The notes beneath the pieces were generated by a model, which was not told the DNA's origin, made no database searches, and saw only the letters and a list, made by a program, of their open reading frames with translations. A DNA stretch of 27,096 nt from assembly GCA_945918815.1 (NCBI GenBank), contig CAMEIU010000005.1:1-27096 (forward strand). The letters are read 5' to 3'. This DNA comes from an uncultured Clostridia bacterium. GTDB lineage: Bacteria; Bacillota; Clostridia; Oscillospirales; Oscillospiraceae. Positions 7,731-15,539 of this stretch are shown piece by piece (the first letter of the stretch is position 1; each line of letters starts with the position of its first letter). Both the position numbers and the translations under genes were made by a program.

Positions 7731-9002
7731 ATGGCAAGCTTTGTTTTGAAAGGGCACATCTGCCAAAGCCTGGACCGGAATCACCTGCAGGTCCGGGAGA
7801 ATCACTATCTTGTCTGCGTGGAGGACCGGTGCGCCGGGGTGTATCCCATCCTGCCGGCCAAATATCGCAGCCTGCCCATGACCGACTTCGGCGACCGGCT
7901 GATCATTCCCGGCATGACGGACCTGCACCTCCATGCGCCCCAGTTCTCCTTCCGGGGCCTCGGCATGGACATGGAGCTGCTGGACTGGCTCAACACCCAC
8001 ACCTTCCCGGAGGAGGCCAAATACCAGGACCGGGACTATGCGGAAAAAGCCTACAGCCAGTTTGCGAATCATCTGCGCCGCAGTGAGACCACCCGGGCCT
8101 GCGTCTTTGCCACGGTCCACGTCCCGGCCACGGAGCTTCTCATGGAAAAGCTGGAGCAGTCCGGCCTGGTGACCTACGTGGGCAAGGTCAATATGAACCG
8201 CAATTCGCCTTTGTATCTGGCGGAGCCGTCCACCGTGGCCTCCGTGCGGAACACCCGCCAATGGCTGGAGGACACGGCGGGGAAGTTGACCCACACCAAG
8301 CCCATTCTGACGCCCCGGTTCATTCCCTCCTGCACCGACGACCTGCTCTACCGCTTGGCGGACCTGCGGGCGGAATTTGATATCCCGGTCCAGAGCCACC
8401 TGTCCGAGAACTACAGTGAAATCGCATGGGTCAAGGAGCTGGTGCCCACCGCCCGGAACTACGGCGACGCCTATCGGAAGTTCGGCCTTTTCGGCGGAGA
8501 CCACAAGTGCATCATGGCCCACTGCGTCCACTCCGACACTCTGGAGATGGAATATATGCGGCAGAACGGCGTGTTCATCGCCCACTCGCCGGAATCCAAT
8601 ATGAACATCGCCTCCGGCGTGGCTCCCATCAGCAAATTCCTGGACTACGGCCTGAAGGTGGGCCTTGCCACCGACGTGGCCGGCGGCAGCCATGAGAGCA
8701 TGTTCCGTGCCATGACCCACGCCATCCAGGCCAGCAAGCTCCGCTGGCGGCTTCTGGACCAGAGTGTGGCCCCCCTGACCTTTGACACGGCCTTCTATCT
8801 GGCCACCCGGGGCGGCGGCGCGTTCTTCGGCGACGTAGGCGCCTTTGAGCCCGGCTGGGAACTGGACGCTGTGGTCCTGGATGACGAAAACCTGGATCAT
8901 CCCCAGCCCCTGACCGTCAAGGAACGGCTGGAGCGCATCGCCTACCTGGGCGACGAGCGGAACATCCACGCCAAATTCGCGGACGGAGCAAGACTATTCT
9001 GA
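7731..9002 (+). CDS. guaD: Guanine deaminase (amidohydrolase superfamily)
   Basis: A 423-residue amidohydrolase that by motif is guanine deaminase, converting guanine to xanthine and ammonia in purine salvage or catabolism. Zinc-site motifs in order are PGMTDLHLHAPQF (residues about 60-72), QSHLSEN (about 222-228), AHCVHSDTLEME (about 263-274) and ATDVAGGSHESM (about 315-326). RFIPSCTDDLL and SPESNMNIASGV are typical of the guanine deaminase branch. It is cytoplasmic. AAAGGAG lies 9 bases before the ATG. It stands alone between its own promoter and a strong hairpin, with no purine transporter beside it. Confidence 0.88.
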   Translation: MASFVLKGHICQSLDRNHLQVRENHYLVCVEDRCAGVYPILPAKYRSLPMTDFGDRLIIPGMTDLHLHAPQFSFRGLGMDMELLDWLNTHTFPEEAKYQDRDYAEKAYSQFANHLRRSETTRACVFATVHVPATELLMEKLEQSGLVTYVGKVNMNRNSPLYLAEPSTVASVRNTRQWLEDTAGKLTHTKPILTPRFIPSCTDDLLYRLADLRAEFDIPVQSHLSENYSEIAWVKELVPTARNYGDAYRKFGLFGGDHKCIMAHCVHSDTLEMEYMRQNGVFIAHSPESNMNIASGVAPISKFLDYGLKVGLATDVAGGSHESMFRAMTHAIQASKLRWRLLDQSVAPLTFDTAFYLATRGGGAFFGDVGAFEPGWELDAVVLDDENLDHPQPLTVKERLERIAYLGDERNIHAKFADGARLF

Positions 9003-9010
9003 AAGACAGC

Positions 9011-9047
9011 GCGCCGCCGCACCTCCCGAGCAGAGGTGCGGCGGCGC
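9011..9047 (+). terminator. Hairpin after the guanine deaminase gene
   Basis: A perfect 15-bp GC-rich stem (arms 9011-9025 and 9033-9047) with a 7-base loop. No T run follows, so termination may be partial or the stem may protect the mRNA end. Confidence 0.65.
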
Positions 9048-9119
9048 AGCTATTCCATAACTACTTCCGTTTTGACGATCGGTTTCAGTACCGCAGTGTC
9101 ATTGCTGCGAAGAAGCTCT

Positions 9120-9250
9120 TGTAGGGCACGGCCACTGGACGTGCCGCTTGCAGGCAGTTGCGTCCCATAACCGGCTGCCAAACAGCGTATCGGATTGCGG
9201 TCCAAACCGGCCTCTCTTGCCCTTCGGGCAATTCACCTTCCCGCCCTACA
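9120..9250 (+). repeat. Intergenic TGTAGGG...CCCTACA repeat, family 2, copy B
   Basis: Starts TGTAGGGCACGGCCACTGGA and ends CCCTACA, giving 7-bp terminal inverted repeats. The left hairpin block matches copies A and C, while the interior diverges and carries another small hairpin (TTGCCCTTCGGGCAA). Confidence 0.85.
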
Positions 9251-9310
9251 GTCCGCCTATGCCAGCCGATTGTCATAATTGTATTTTTTCATTTGACGAG
9301 GATGGCGGCC

Positions 9311-9339
9311 TTGCGGTTTTGGACGCTCCGTATTATAAT
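9311..9339 (+). promoter_or_regulatory. Promoter of the DUF1292 / aldo-keto reductase operon
   Basis: TTGCGG (9311-9316), 17-base spacer, TATAAT (9334-9339), about 30 bases before the start codon. Confidence 0.8.
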
Positions 9340-9369
9340 GGAGCAAACCAGACACAAGGAGAAACTGCT

Positions 9370-9675
9370 ATGAGACAAGATTCCGATTGGAACGACCAGA
9401 TGATCACCCTGACCAGTACCGAGGAAGATGGTCAGACCTCCGAGGCGGATTTCCGCGTGATCGCGGTCTATGAGGCCGATGGACGGGAATACATTGCCAT
9501 GACGCCGGACCTGGACGCGCCGGAGCTGGAGGCGGACATCTATCTGTTCCGATTCCTGGGCGACGGCGAGGCGTTCAATGTGGAGGAAATCGAAAGCGAC
9601 GAGGAATTTGCCGCGGCGGCCGACGCCTTTCAGGCCTGGCAGCTCTCCAGAGATGAACAGGAGGAACAGCCATGA
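9370..9675 (+). CDS. DUF1292 domain protein (YrzB-like)
   Basis: A 101-residue acidic protein with the DUF1292 pattern: an ITLTS strand, VIAVYEADGREYIAMTP, IYLFRFLGDG and an acidic C-terminal helix (VEEIESDEEFAAAADAF). DUF1292 proteins are widespread in Firmicutes and have no established function. The ATG at 9370 is chosen over an upstream in-frame start because AAGGAG precedes it at a good distance and the promoter lies between them. It overlaps the next gene by ATGA, so the two are coupled. DUF1292 genes more often sit by mreB- or RNA-processing genes, so the partner here is unusual. Confidence 0.88.
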   Translation: MRQDSDWNDQMITLTSTEEDGQTSEADFRVIAVYEADGREYIAMTPDLDAPELEADIYLFRFLGDGEAFNVEEIESDEEFAAAADAFQAWQLSRDEQEEQP

Positions 9676-10697
9676 TCACCGTGACATTAGGAAATACCGG
9701 CATCACCACCGGCAAGAACGCCTTCGGCGCCCTGCCCATTCAGAGAATCAGCCAGGCGGACGCCGTGGCCCTGGTGCGGCGGGCCTACGAGGGCGGCATC
9801 ACCTTCTTTGACACCGCCCGGGCTTATACCGACAGCGAGGAAAAGCTGGGCGAGGCCCTGGAAGGGATTCGCGACCGGGTTTACATTGCCAGCAAGACCC
9901 ATGCCAAAGATGCCAAAACCTTCTGGGAACACCTGGACACCACCTTGAAGAACCTTCGGACGGACTATCTGGATCTGTACCAGTTCCACAATCCGGCCTT
10001 CTGTCCCAAGCCCGGCGATGGCACCGGCCTCTATGAGGCCATGCTGGAGGCCAAGGCCCAGGGAAAGATCCGTCATATCGGCATCACCAACCACCGTCTG
10101 CCCGTGGCCAACGAGGCCGTGGACAGCGGCCTCTATGAGACGCTGCAATTCCCGTTCTGCTATCTCGCCAGCGATGAGGATCTGGCCCTGGTTCGGAAGT
10201 GTAAGGAAAAGAACATGGGCTTTATCGCCATGAAGGGTCTCTCCGGCGGCCTCCTCACCAACAGCGCCGCCGCCTACGCCTTCGAGGCCCAGTTTGACCA
10301 TGTGCTGCCCATCTGGGGTGTCCAGAAGCAGCAGGAGCTGGATGAGTTCCTGTCCTACATTGAAAATCCGCCCGCCATGACGGAGGAACTGAAGGCCGTC
10401 ATTGAGCAGGACCGGAAGGAGCTGGTGGGTGACTTCTGCCGCTCCTGCGGCTACTGCATGCCCTGTCCCGTGGGCATCGAGATTCTCAACTGCGCCCGCA
10501 TGAGCCAGCTGATCCGCCGTGGCCCCAGCGAAGCCCAGCTGACGCCGGAGGTCCAGGCCAAGATGATGAAGATCGAGGAATGCCTCCACTGCGGCCAGTG
10601 CGCCAGCAAATGCCCCTATCATCTGGATACACCCACGCTTTTGCAGAAAAACCTGGAGGACTACAAGAAGATCCTCTCCGGTGAAATTCAGGTGTAA
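9672..10697 (+). CDS. Aldo/keto reductase with C-terminal 2[4Fe-4S] ferredoxin domain
   Basis: A 341-residue protein. Residues 1-270 form an aldo/keto reductase barrel with the expected tetrad: Asp and Tyr in FFDTARAYTDSEEKLGEAL, Lys in YIASKTHAK, His in LYQFHNP. The C-terminus carries two cysteine motifs, CRSCGYCMPCP and CLHCGQCASKCPYHL, which would hold two [4Fe-4S] clusters. This fused type is common in anaerobes and probably moves electrons between a nicotinamide or ferredoxin and a carbonyl substrate, which is unknown. It is the second gene of a two-gene operon, coupled to the DUF1292 gene by an ATGA overlap. Confidence 0.9.
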   Translation: MITVTLGNTGITTGKNAFGALPIQRISQADAVALVRRAYEGGITFFDTARAYTDSEEKLGEALEGIRDRVYIASKTHAKDAKTFWEHLDTTLKNLRTDYLDLYQFHNPAFCPKPGDGTGLYEAMLEAKAQGKIRHIGITNHRLPVANEAVDSGLYETLQFPFCYLASDEDLALVRKCKEKNMGFIAMKGLSGGLLTNSAAAYAFEAQFDHVLPIWGVQKQQELDEFLSYIENPPAMTEELKAVIEQDRKELVGDFCRSCGYCMPCPVGIEILNCARMSQLIRRGPSEAQLTPEVQAKMMKIEECLHCGQCASKCPYHLDTPTLLQKNLEDYKKILSGEIQV

Positions 10698-10715
10698 CGA
10701 CCATGTGATACCGTA

Positions 10716-10739
10716 TGGGCGGCCCCATGTGGCCGCCCA
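10716..10739 (+). terminator. Hairpin after the aldo/keto reductase gene
   Basis: A perfect 9-bp stem TGGGCGGCC/GGCCGCCCA with a 6-base loop, 18 bases after the stop. There is no direct T run. Confidence 0.55.
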
Positions 10740-10782
10740 CGGTGCGCACCGGCAAAAAAACAGAAATTTCAGAAAATAATGC

Positions 10783-10810
10783 TTGACAGTTGAGAAAATT
10801 ATGTTATAAT
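10783..10810 (+). promoter_or_regulatory. Promoter of tRNA-Thr
   Basis: TTGACA (10783-10788), 16-base spacer, TATAAT (10805-10810). Confidence 0.9.
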
Positions 10811-10832
10811 AATGAAGCTGATTGCGAGAGAC

Positions 10833-10908
10833 GCTGTTATAGCTCAGTCGGTAGAGCGCGTCATTGGTAATGACGAGGTCGGCAGTTCAAATCTGCCTAA
10901 CAGCTCCA
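10833..10908 (+). tRNA. tRNA-Thr (anticodon GGT)
   Basis: A 76-base cloverleaf. Acceptor GCTGTTA pairs with TAACAGC, the D arm has AGCTCAGTCGGTAGAGC, and the anticodon stem CGTCA/TGACG encloses TTGGTAA. The T arm is GGCAG-TTCAAAT-CTGCC. CCA is encoded. It has its own promoter and terminator. Confidence 0.97.
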
Positions 10909-10939
10909 AAAACGGGACGCTTATGTGCGTCCCGTTTTT
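10909..10939 (+). terminator. Terminator of tRNA-Thr
   Basis: A 12-bp stem AAAACGGGACGC/GCGTCCCGTTTT with a 6-base loop, continuing into a T run directly after CCA. Confidence 0.92.
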
Positions 10940-10964
10940 CTATGTTGTCATCGGAAGAGAAAAG

Positions 10965-10986
10965 AAAAAACCCTGCCTTCGCAGGG
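10965..10986 (-). terminator. Terminator of the 23-residue gene
   Basis: On the minus strand, CCCTGC-GAAG-GCAGGG is followed by six T. It lies 26 bases after the stop of the small gene at 11013. Confidence 0.85.
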
Positions 10987-11012
10987 CCAATTCCTTCTGT
11001 TCAGCTGTCTGT

Positions 11013-11084
11013 TTATCGCTCGCTGACGCGGTACTCTTCGTCTTCAAAGATCAGATCATCGATATCCGGCTTTCTATGGACCAT
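11013..11084 (-). CDS. 23-residue acidic microprotein, unknown function
   Basis: A very short gene whose transcription unit is complete. The promoter is TTGCAT-17-TAAAAT at 11115-11143, AAGGAGGT lies 6 bases before the ATG, 23 codons end in TAA, and a rho-independent terminator follows. The protein begins MVHRKPDIDDLIFEDEEYR. It is rich in Asp and Glu, with no membrane segment or leader-peptide run of identical codons. It is divergent from the SGNH hydrolase gene and convergent with tRNA-Thr. I do not recognise the family. It could also be a regulatory RNA with a decoy reading frame, but the excellent ribosome binding site argues for translation. Confidence 0.7.
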   Translation of the reverse strand: MVHRKPDIDDLIFEDEEYRVSER

Positions 11085-11114
11085 ACGCACACCTCCTTTT
11101 TTAATTCTTGGTCT

Positions 11115-11143
11115 ATTTTACGCCGGCGGGCTGCCGAATGCAA
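11115..11143 (-). promoter_or_regulatory. Promoter of the 23-residue gene
   Basis: On the minus strand, TTGCAT (11138-11143), 17-base spacer, TAAAAT (11115-11120). Confidence 0.7.
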
Positions 11144-11187
11144 GGGAATCGGCGTGAAGTTTTTGTTAATTTTTCAAAGGAGCGGTT

Positions 11188-11778
11188 ATGAAACAGATTT
11201 TTCTTTTGGGCGACTCCATCCGTATTGGGAATCACGGCGACGTGGGCTATGAATATTTTCTGCGCCGCCGGTGGGAAGGGAAGTACCGGGTCTGGTCCCC
11301 GGGTGAGAATTGCCAGTTTGCCCAGTATGCCCTGCGGCATCTGTGCCGGTGGGCGGCGGAATGTCCCGCGACGGAGATCGATCTGGTGATCTGGAACTTC
11401 GGCTTGTGGGACGTGCTGCGCATGTACGATGACGGGCGCCTGACGCCGCCGGAGACCTATGAACTGATGCTCGGCCGCCTGGTGCGGCGGATCCGGCTGC
11501 TGTTTCCCAAGGCAAAGCAGCTGTTCCTGACCTCCACATACACCGTGGAGGAACGGTACAGCGGCCCCAGCGTCCGCCGGAACGGGGATATCCGGCAGTA
11601 CAACGCCCTGGCGGAGCGGGTTATGGCCGAGATGAACATCCCGGTGCTGGACCTGTACGCGGCGTCGGAGGCCCTTCCCATGGCATGGCGGAAGGACCAT
11701 GTCCATTATACCCATGAAGGCTCCCAGACCCTGGCGGAGATGATCGCCCAGGCGGCGGAGCCGAATCTCGCGGTTTGA
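11188..11778 (+). CDS. SGNH/GDSL-type hydrolase
   Basis: A 196-residue SGNH-fold esterase-like protein. The nucleophile block is FLLGDSIRIG (Ser10), an Asn lies in DLVIWNFGLWD (about residue 70), and the Asp-His pair is in DHVHYTHEGSQ near the C-terminus. SGNH enzymes remove acyl groups from sugars, lipids or peptidoglycan. There is no signal peptide, so it acts in the cytoplasm unless exported otherwise. AAAGGAG precedes the ATG. The MATE pseudogene begins 14 bases after its stop, so the two were probably co-transcribed. The substrate is unknown. Confidence 0.82.
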   Translation: MKQIFLLGDSIRIGNHGDVGYEYFLRRRWEGKYRVWSPGENCQFAQYALRHLCRWAAECPATEIDLVIWNFGLWDVLRMYDDGRLTPPETYELMLGRLVRRIRLLFPKAKQLFLTSTYTVEERYSGPSVRRNGDIRQYNALAERVMAEMNIPVLDLYAASEALPMAWRKDHVHYTHEGSQTLAEMIAQAAEPNLAV

Positions 11779-11792
11779 TTTTGGAGGACCCT

Positions 11793-13129
11793 ATGCAGGA
11801 ACAAATGGATTTTACCCAAGGCAGTATTCTGAAAAAACTCGTCCGGTTCATGCTTCCCATCCTGGCCGCCCAGGTCTTGCAGGCCATGTACGGCGCGGTG
11901 GACCTGCTGATCGTGGGACACTTCGGCACCACCACGGGCATCTCCGCGGTCTCCACCGGCAGCAGCGTCATCAATGTGGTCCTCTTCACGGTGGCCGGCC
12001 TGTCCAGCTGATGGGCCGCTACATCGGCGAGCGCAGGCCGGAAAAGCTCAGCCTGGTGGTGGGCGGAGCGGTCTGCTTCTTCGCCCTTCTGTCGGTCCTG
12101 ATCGGCGCGGCGCTTCTGGTCTTTGCCCGGCCTCTCTCCCGGCTCATGCAGGCGCCGGCGGAGGCCTTGGACCTGACCGTCACCTATGTGCGCATCTGCG
12201 GCGGGGGCATCCTGTTTACGGTCTTCTATAACCTGATCAGCGGCATTTTTCGCGGCATGGGCGATTCCAAGCTGCCCCTGCTGTTCGTGGCCATCGCCTG
12301 CGGCGTCAATATCCTCGGCGACCTGCTGCTGGTGGCGGTGTTCCATCTGAATGTGGTCGGCGCGGCCGTGGCTACCGTTGCCGCCCAGGCCGTCAGCGTG
12401 GCTTTGTCCCTGCTGATCATCCGGCGGCGGGCGCTGCCCTTCACCCTGACGGTGGGGGACCTGCGCTTCAACCGGGAGACAGCCAACTTCCTGCGCCTGG
12501 GCATGCCCATCGCCCTCCAGGAGCTTTTGACCAATCTGTCCTTCCTGGCCTTGTGCGCTTTTATCAACCGGCTGGGCCTGGAGGCGTCCTCGGGCTATGG
12601 CATCGCCTGCAAGCTGACCAATTTCGTCATGCTGATTCCCGGCTCCCTGATGCAGTCCATGTCCTCCTTCGTGGCCCAGAACGTGGGGGCCCGGAATCCC
12701 AATCGGGCCAAGCGCGCCATGCTGACCGGTATGGGCATCGGTGCGTCCATCGGCGTGGTGGTATTCCTGCTGTGCTGGTTCCAGGGCGAGCTGCTGTCCA
12801 GCATCTTCGCCAACGATGAGACGGTGCTGATCCGCTCCGCCGAGTACCTCCGGGGCTTCGCGCCGGAGACCGTGGTGACGTCCATCCTGTTCAGCTTCAT
12901 CGGCTATTTCAGCGGCAACGGCCGCACGGTTTTCGTCATGTTCCAGGGCTTGGCCCAGACCTTCCTGGTCCGCCTGCCCATGAGCTACCTCATGAGCATC
13001 CAGCCCAACGCCAGCCTGACCGCCATCGGCCTCGCCGCCCCGTCAGCCACTACCTTTGGTATTATATTGAACATCCTGTATTTCATCTGGTTCAGCCGAA
13101 AGCAGAAACGTGTTCGCAATGGACAATGA
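11793..13129 (+). pseudogene. MATE-family efflux transporter, frameshifted
   Basis: A MATE multidrug/Na+ antiporter gene in two pieces. The first, 11793-12011, encodes 72 residues (MQEQMDFTQGSILKKL through the first helix pair to VVLFTVAGLSS) with GGAGG before the ATG. The second, 12011-13129, encodes 372 residues beginning MGRYIGERRPEKL and covers the other helices. Family members usually have about four residues such as GVTV between LSS and the MGRYIGE motif. A deletion of 3n+1 bases, about 13, would explain both the missing residues and the frame change. The pieces overlap as TGATG, so restart coupling could give two half-proteins, but a split here would disrupt the N-terminal bundle. The final residues (NGQ) and stop come from repeat family 1. 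Confidence 0.82.
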
Positions 13130-13228
13130 ATGTATCCGCTGACGCGGATGATTTGAAAAAATGAACGCACCCTCGTGCCCCCATGTGGGCACGAGGGTGT
13201 ATTTTGAATTTCAATCATTTGTAAATTG
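13118..13228 (+). repeat. Intergenic palindromic repeat, family 1, copy 2
   Basis: Parts in order: ATGGACAATGAA, hairpin ATCCGC-TGAC-GCGGAT (13134-13149), GATTTGAA, CGCACCCTCGT and its hairpin. On the right is a mirror of the left end (reverse complement reads AATTAACAATTTACAAATGA). The ends thus form imperfect inverted repeats, and both neighbouring genes end inside them. Confidence 0.7.
13168..13199. terminator. Bidirectional terminator between convergent genes
   Basis: A perfect 13-bp stem CACCCTCGTGCCC/GGGCACGAGGGTG with loop CCATGT. It is followed by TATTTT on the plus strand and by TTCATTTTTTC on the minus strand. It is also part of the family 1 repeat. Confidence 0.8.
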
Positions 13229-13726
13229 TTAATTCGTTATATACGGCAGAATCACCTGCCAGGCTTCTGTGAGCCGTTCCAGGGACCAGCTGGCGTTGGC
13301 GGGGCTGGTGGAGGGCAGCTTCACGGCTTCCACGCCGGTCTGCCCCTGGGTATATTTCTGATAATAGCGGTAGGAAGTCCCGCCGTTGCAGAAGACGGCC
13401 CGGATGTCCGCCGCTTGGAAAATCGGGGACAGGTCGTTGGGAACCACATCCCGGATGCTGCTGTCGGAGGAACCTTCGATGACGCAACAGCCGATGACGT
13501 CCCACAGGGCGATGTGTGCCCCGTGGAGCATGGCGGCCTTTTCCGCGATGGTCTCCGGCGGCTTCACATTCAATACCCCGGCGATCACCTTCCAGAATCG
13601 GTTCTGGGGATGGTGGTAGAAAAACTGTCCCTCCCGGGATTTGACCGAAGGAAAGGAGCCGAGAATTAGAATTCTGGATTCCCCGTCATACAGCGGCGGA
13701 ATCGGATGGATCTGGACGTCAGCCAT
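13229..13726 (-). CDS. Uracil-DNA glycosylase superfamily protein, hypoxanthine-DNA glycosylase type
   Basis: A 165-residue UDG-fold protein resembling the family 6 DNA-deoxyinosine glycosylases, which remove deaminated bases to start base-excision repair. Visible marks are RILILGSFPSVKSR (residues about 18-31), FFYHHPQNRFWKVIAG (about 35-50), ALWDVIGCC and, near the C-terminus, LPSTSPANASW. The last corresponds to the UDG loop that usually reads LPSTSPA. AGGAGG lies 7 bases before the ATG. A TTGACA 16 bases before GATACA on the minus strand near 13751-13778 may be its promoter. Substrate choice between hypoxanthine, uracil and G:T mismatches cannot be told from sequence. Confidence 0.8.
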   Translation of the reverse strand: MADVQIHPIPPLYDGESRILILGSFPSVKSREGQFFYHHPQNRFWKVIAGVLNVKPPETIAEKAAMLHGAHIALWDVIGCCVIEGSSDSSIRDVVPNDLSPIFQAADIRAVFCNGGTSYRYYQKYTQGQTGVEAVKLPSTSPANASWSLERLTEAWQVILPYITN

Positions 13727-13794
13727 GTGAGCGCCTCCTTTTTTCTAACTGTATCAAATTCGCCGGTCCCTTGTCAATGTTCTGCACCCTGCTT

Positions 13795-13915
13795 TGTAGG
13801 GCACGGCCACTGGACGTGCCGCTGTAGGCAGCTGCATCCCGGCTCAGACTGCCCAGCGGGCGGCTGTGTACTGGAACTAACTGCCCAACGGTGCGTCAGG
13901 TTCCCGCGCCCTACA
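13795..13915 (+). repeat. Intergenic TGTAGGG...CCCTACA repeat, family 2, copy C
   Basis: A 121-base unit with terminal inverted repeats TGTAGGG and CCCTACA. Its left block is identical to copies at 3066 and 9120. The right half shares ACTGCCCAACGG-T/C-GCGTC with copy A. Confidence 0.88.
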
Positions 13916-13930
13916 GATAGACATGGAACC

Positions 13931-15442
13931 TTATTTCAGGCTCCTCCGCAGCCATTGGCTGTCTTCTGTTCGCCAGGTGTTGGTCAAAAGCAGCAGCAGA
14001 CCCAGCAGCGTCAAATAGATTCCGGCGGAGAGCAGCACGTTGCCCCAGCGGCAGACCGTGGGCACATAGAAGCCCGTCACAGCCGCGGCGGCGCAGACGC
14101 AAAGCCCCGTTCGCAGGATAAAGCTGAGGGATGGCGTGAGGGCTGTCAATTGCAGGAGCTTTCGGATGCTGAGATAGAAATTCACGGCATGGGTCAATAC
14201 AAAGCTGAAAAAGTAACCGCCGATGCCGTACTTCGGCAGAAGGAAGAACAGCAGCGCCACGTCCAGGAGAGAGGTCAGGGTGTTGACCCGGACGCAGTAG
14301 ACCTGCTGCCCCAGCCCCTTGTGCATGCCGTCCACGATGCAGTCCATGTACAGCATCAGAATCAGCGGCGCGAACAGCCGCATGTACCGCCCGGCCTCTG
14401 GGCTTTTGTAGAGCAGCAGGCCCAGGGGCTTTGCCAGAACGTACATAAGCCCGGCCACAGCCCCGGCATACAGCATCCCCATGCGGAGGCAGGTCCCCGT
14501 CAAATGGACCAGCCTGCGCTGATTTTTTTCCGCCTGACACCGTGCCAGCTCCGGCACCAGCAGGTCTGCCACGGAGTAGAGCACCGTGTTGGGGAACATC
14601 AGCACCGGGAAGACCATGCCGTGAATGGTGCCGTAGGCGGCCAGGGCCGTCTCCTGGGACCCGGCAGCCTGGGACAGGCCCCGGGGAATGAGAAAATGCT
14701 CCAGCGTATTCAGTCCGGCCCGGAGATAGTCATTGAGGGCCAGGGGCACGCAGAGCCGCGCCAGCCGCCGTCCCATGGAGAGGGATTCTCCCGGCGGCCC
14801 ATAGCGGCGCAGATCCTGCACCAGCATGACTAGCAGGACGGTCACGGAGCCGAGGGATGCCAAGGCCCCGCCGCCCACAATGGACACGCAGGCGTGGGCC
14901 AGGTCGCCGGAGACGCCCAATCCCAGAAGCCATACGGTCAGTCCCACCGTGGCCACCCGGTCGGCCACTTCTACGGCTACAAGCCGCCGCACCTGGCCGC
15001 AGGCGGTGAAATAGCCTGCCAGAATGGAGCTGAGGCAGGTCAGGGGCAGAGTCAGCCCCAGAAGCCGCAGGCTGGCCGCGGCCCGGAGATCCTGGACCCA
15101 GTGGACCGCCAGAGCCTCCGCTCCAAAGGCCATGGCTGCGCCCACCAGAGCGCTGAGAGCCATCCCTGCGCCGATGCACCAGACCATGGCCTGCCGGACG
15201 CCGCCGAAACGTCGGAGGCCGTATTCCTGGGCGGAGAGATACATGGCCGCCACCCGGATGCCGGAGGTTCCGACGGTGACGGCGAAGCTGTGGACGGTCA
15301 TGATGAGCTGTAAAAGTCCCACCCCCGCCGCGCCCACCTGCCCGGTCAGATAGACCTGGAACAGCATGGTGACGCCCCGCATGGCAAGATTCGCCAGGGT
15401 CAGCAGCAGCGCGCTGCGAAGCATGGTACCAGAAGACCGCAT
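13931..15442 (-). CDS. SpoVB-like polysaccharide/lipid flippase (MOP superfamily)
   Basis: About 503 residues with some 14 membrane segments, resembling stage V sporulation protein B and related oligosaccharide flippases. These carry lipid-linked wall precursors or other polyprenyl glycans across the membrane. Recognisable pieces are VYLTGQVGAAGVGLLQLIMTV near the N-terminus, LNDYLRAGLNTLEHFLIPRGL near 245-265 and MFPNTVLYSVADLLVPELAR near 290-310. The start is taken as the ATG at 15442: GGGAGG lies 7 bases before it but directly abuts the ATG at 15448. In spore formers this family is needed for cortex synthesis. It stands alone, not with other wall genes. Confidence 0.85.
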   Translation of the reverse strand: MRSSGTMLRSALLLTLANLAMRGVTMLFQVYLTGQVGAAGVGLLQLIMTVHSFAVTVGTSGIRVAAMYLSAQEYGLRRFGGVRQAMVWCIGAGMALSALVGAAMAFGAEALAVHWVQDLRAAASLRLLGLTLPLTCLSSILAGYFTACGQVRRLVAVEVADRVATVGLTVWLLGLGVSGDLAHACVSIVGGGALASLGSVTVLLVMLVQDLRRYGPPGESLSMGRRLARLCVPLALNDYLRAGLNTLEHFLIPRGLSQAAGSQETALAAYGTIHGMVFPVLMFPNTVLYSVADLLVPELARCQAEKNQRRLVHLTGTCLRMGMLYAGAVAGLMYVLAKPLGLLLYKSPEAGRYMRLFAPLILMLYMDCIVDGMHKGLGQQVYCVRVNTLTSLLDVALLFFLLPKYGIGGYFFSFVLTHAVNFYLSIRKLLQLTALTPSLSFILRTGLCVCAAAAVTGFYVPTVCRWGNVLLSAGIYLTLLGLLLLLTNTWRTEDSQWLRRSLK

Positions 15443-15492
15443 CCACATCCCTCCCGTCCAAGCATATGCCCGGACGGAAGCGCGTAAGTCCA

Positions 15493-15524
15493 GAAAAAAG
15501 AGGCCGGCAGCGTGTGCTGCCAGC
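15493..15524 (-). terminator. Terminator of the rsmE operon
   Basis: On the minus strand a 10-bp stem (15501-15510 with 15515-15524, one G-U pair) is followed by TC and six T. It lies 16 bases after the stop of the membrane-protein gene. Confidence 0.85.
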
Positions 15525-15539
15525 CTTTGTTTTGCTGAT

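Larger units (their letters stand above)
9003..9369. other. Intergenic region with terminator, repeat and promoter
   Basis: This 367-base gene-free stretch contains the deaminase terminator hairpin, a family 2 repeat (9120-9250) and the promoter of the DUF1292 operon. Confidence 0.8.

Noticed and set aside
11013..11084. Type I toxin or leader peptide reading of the 23-residue gene
   Set aside because: The peptide is acidic, not hydrophobic, has no runs of one amino acid, and its terminator is downstream with no biosynthetic gene following on that strand.
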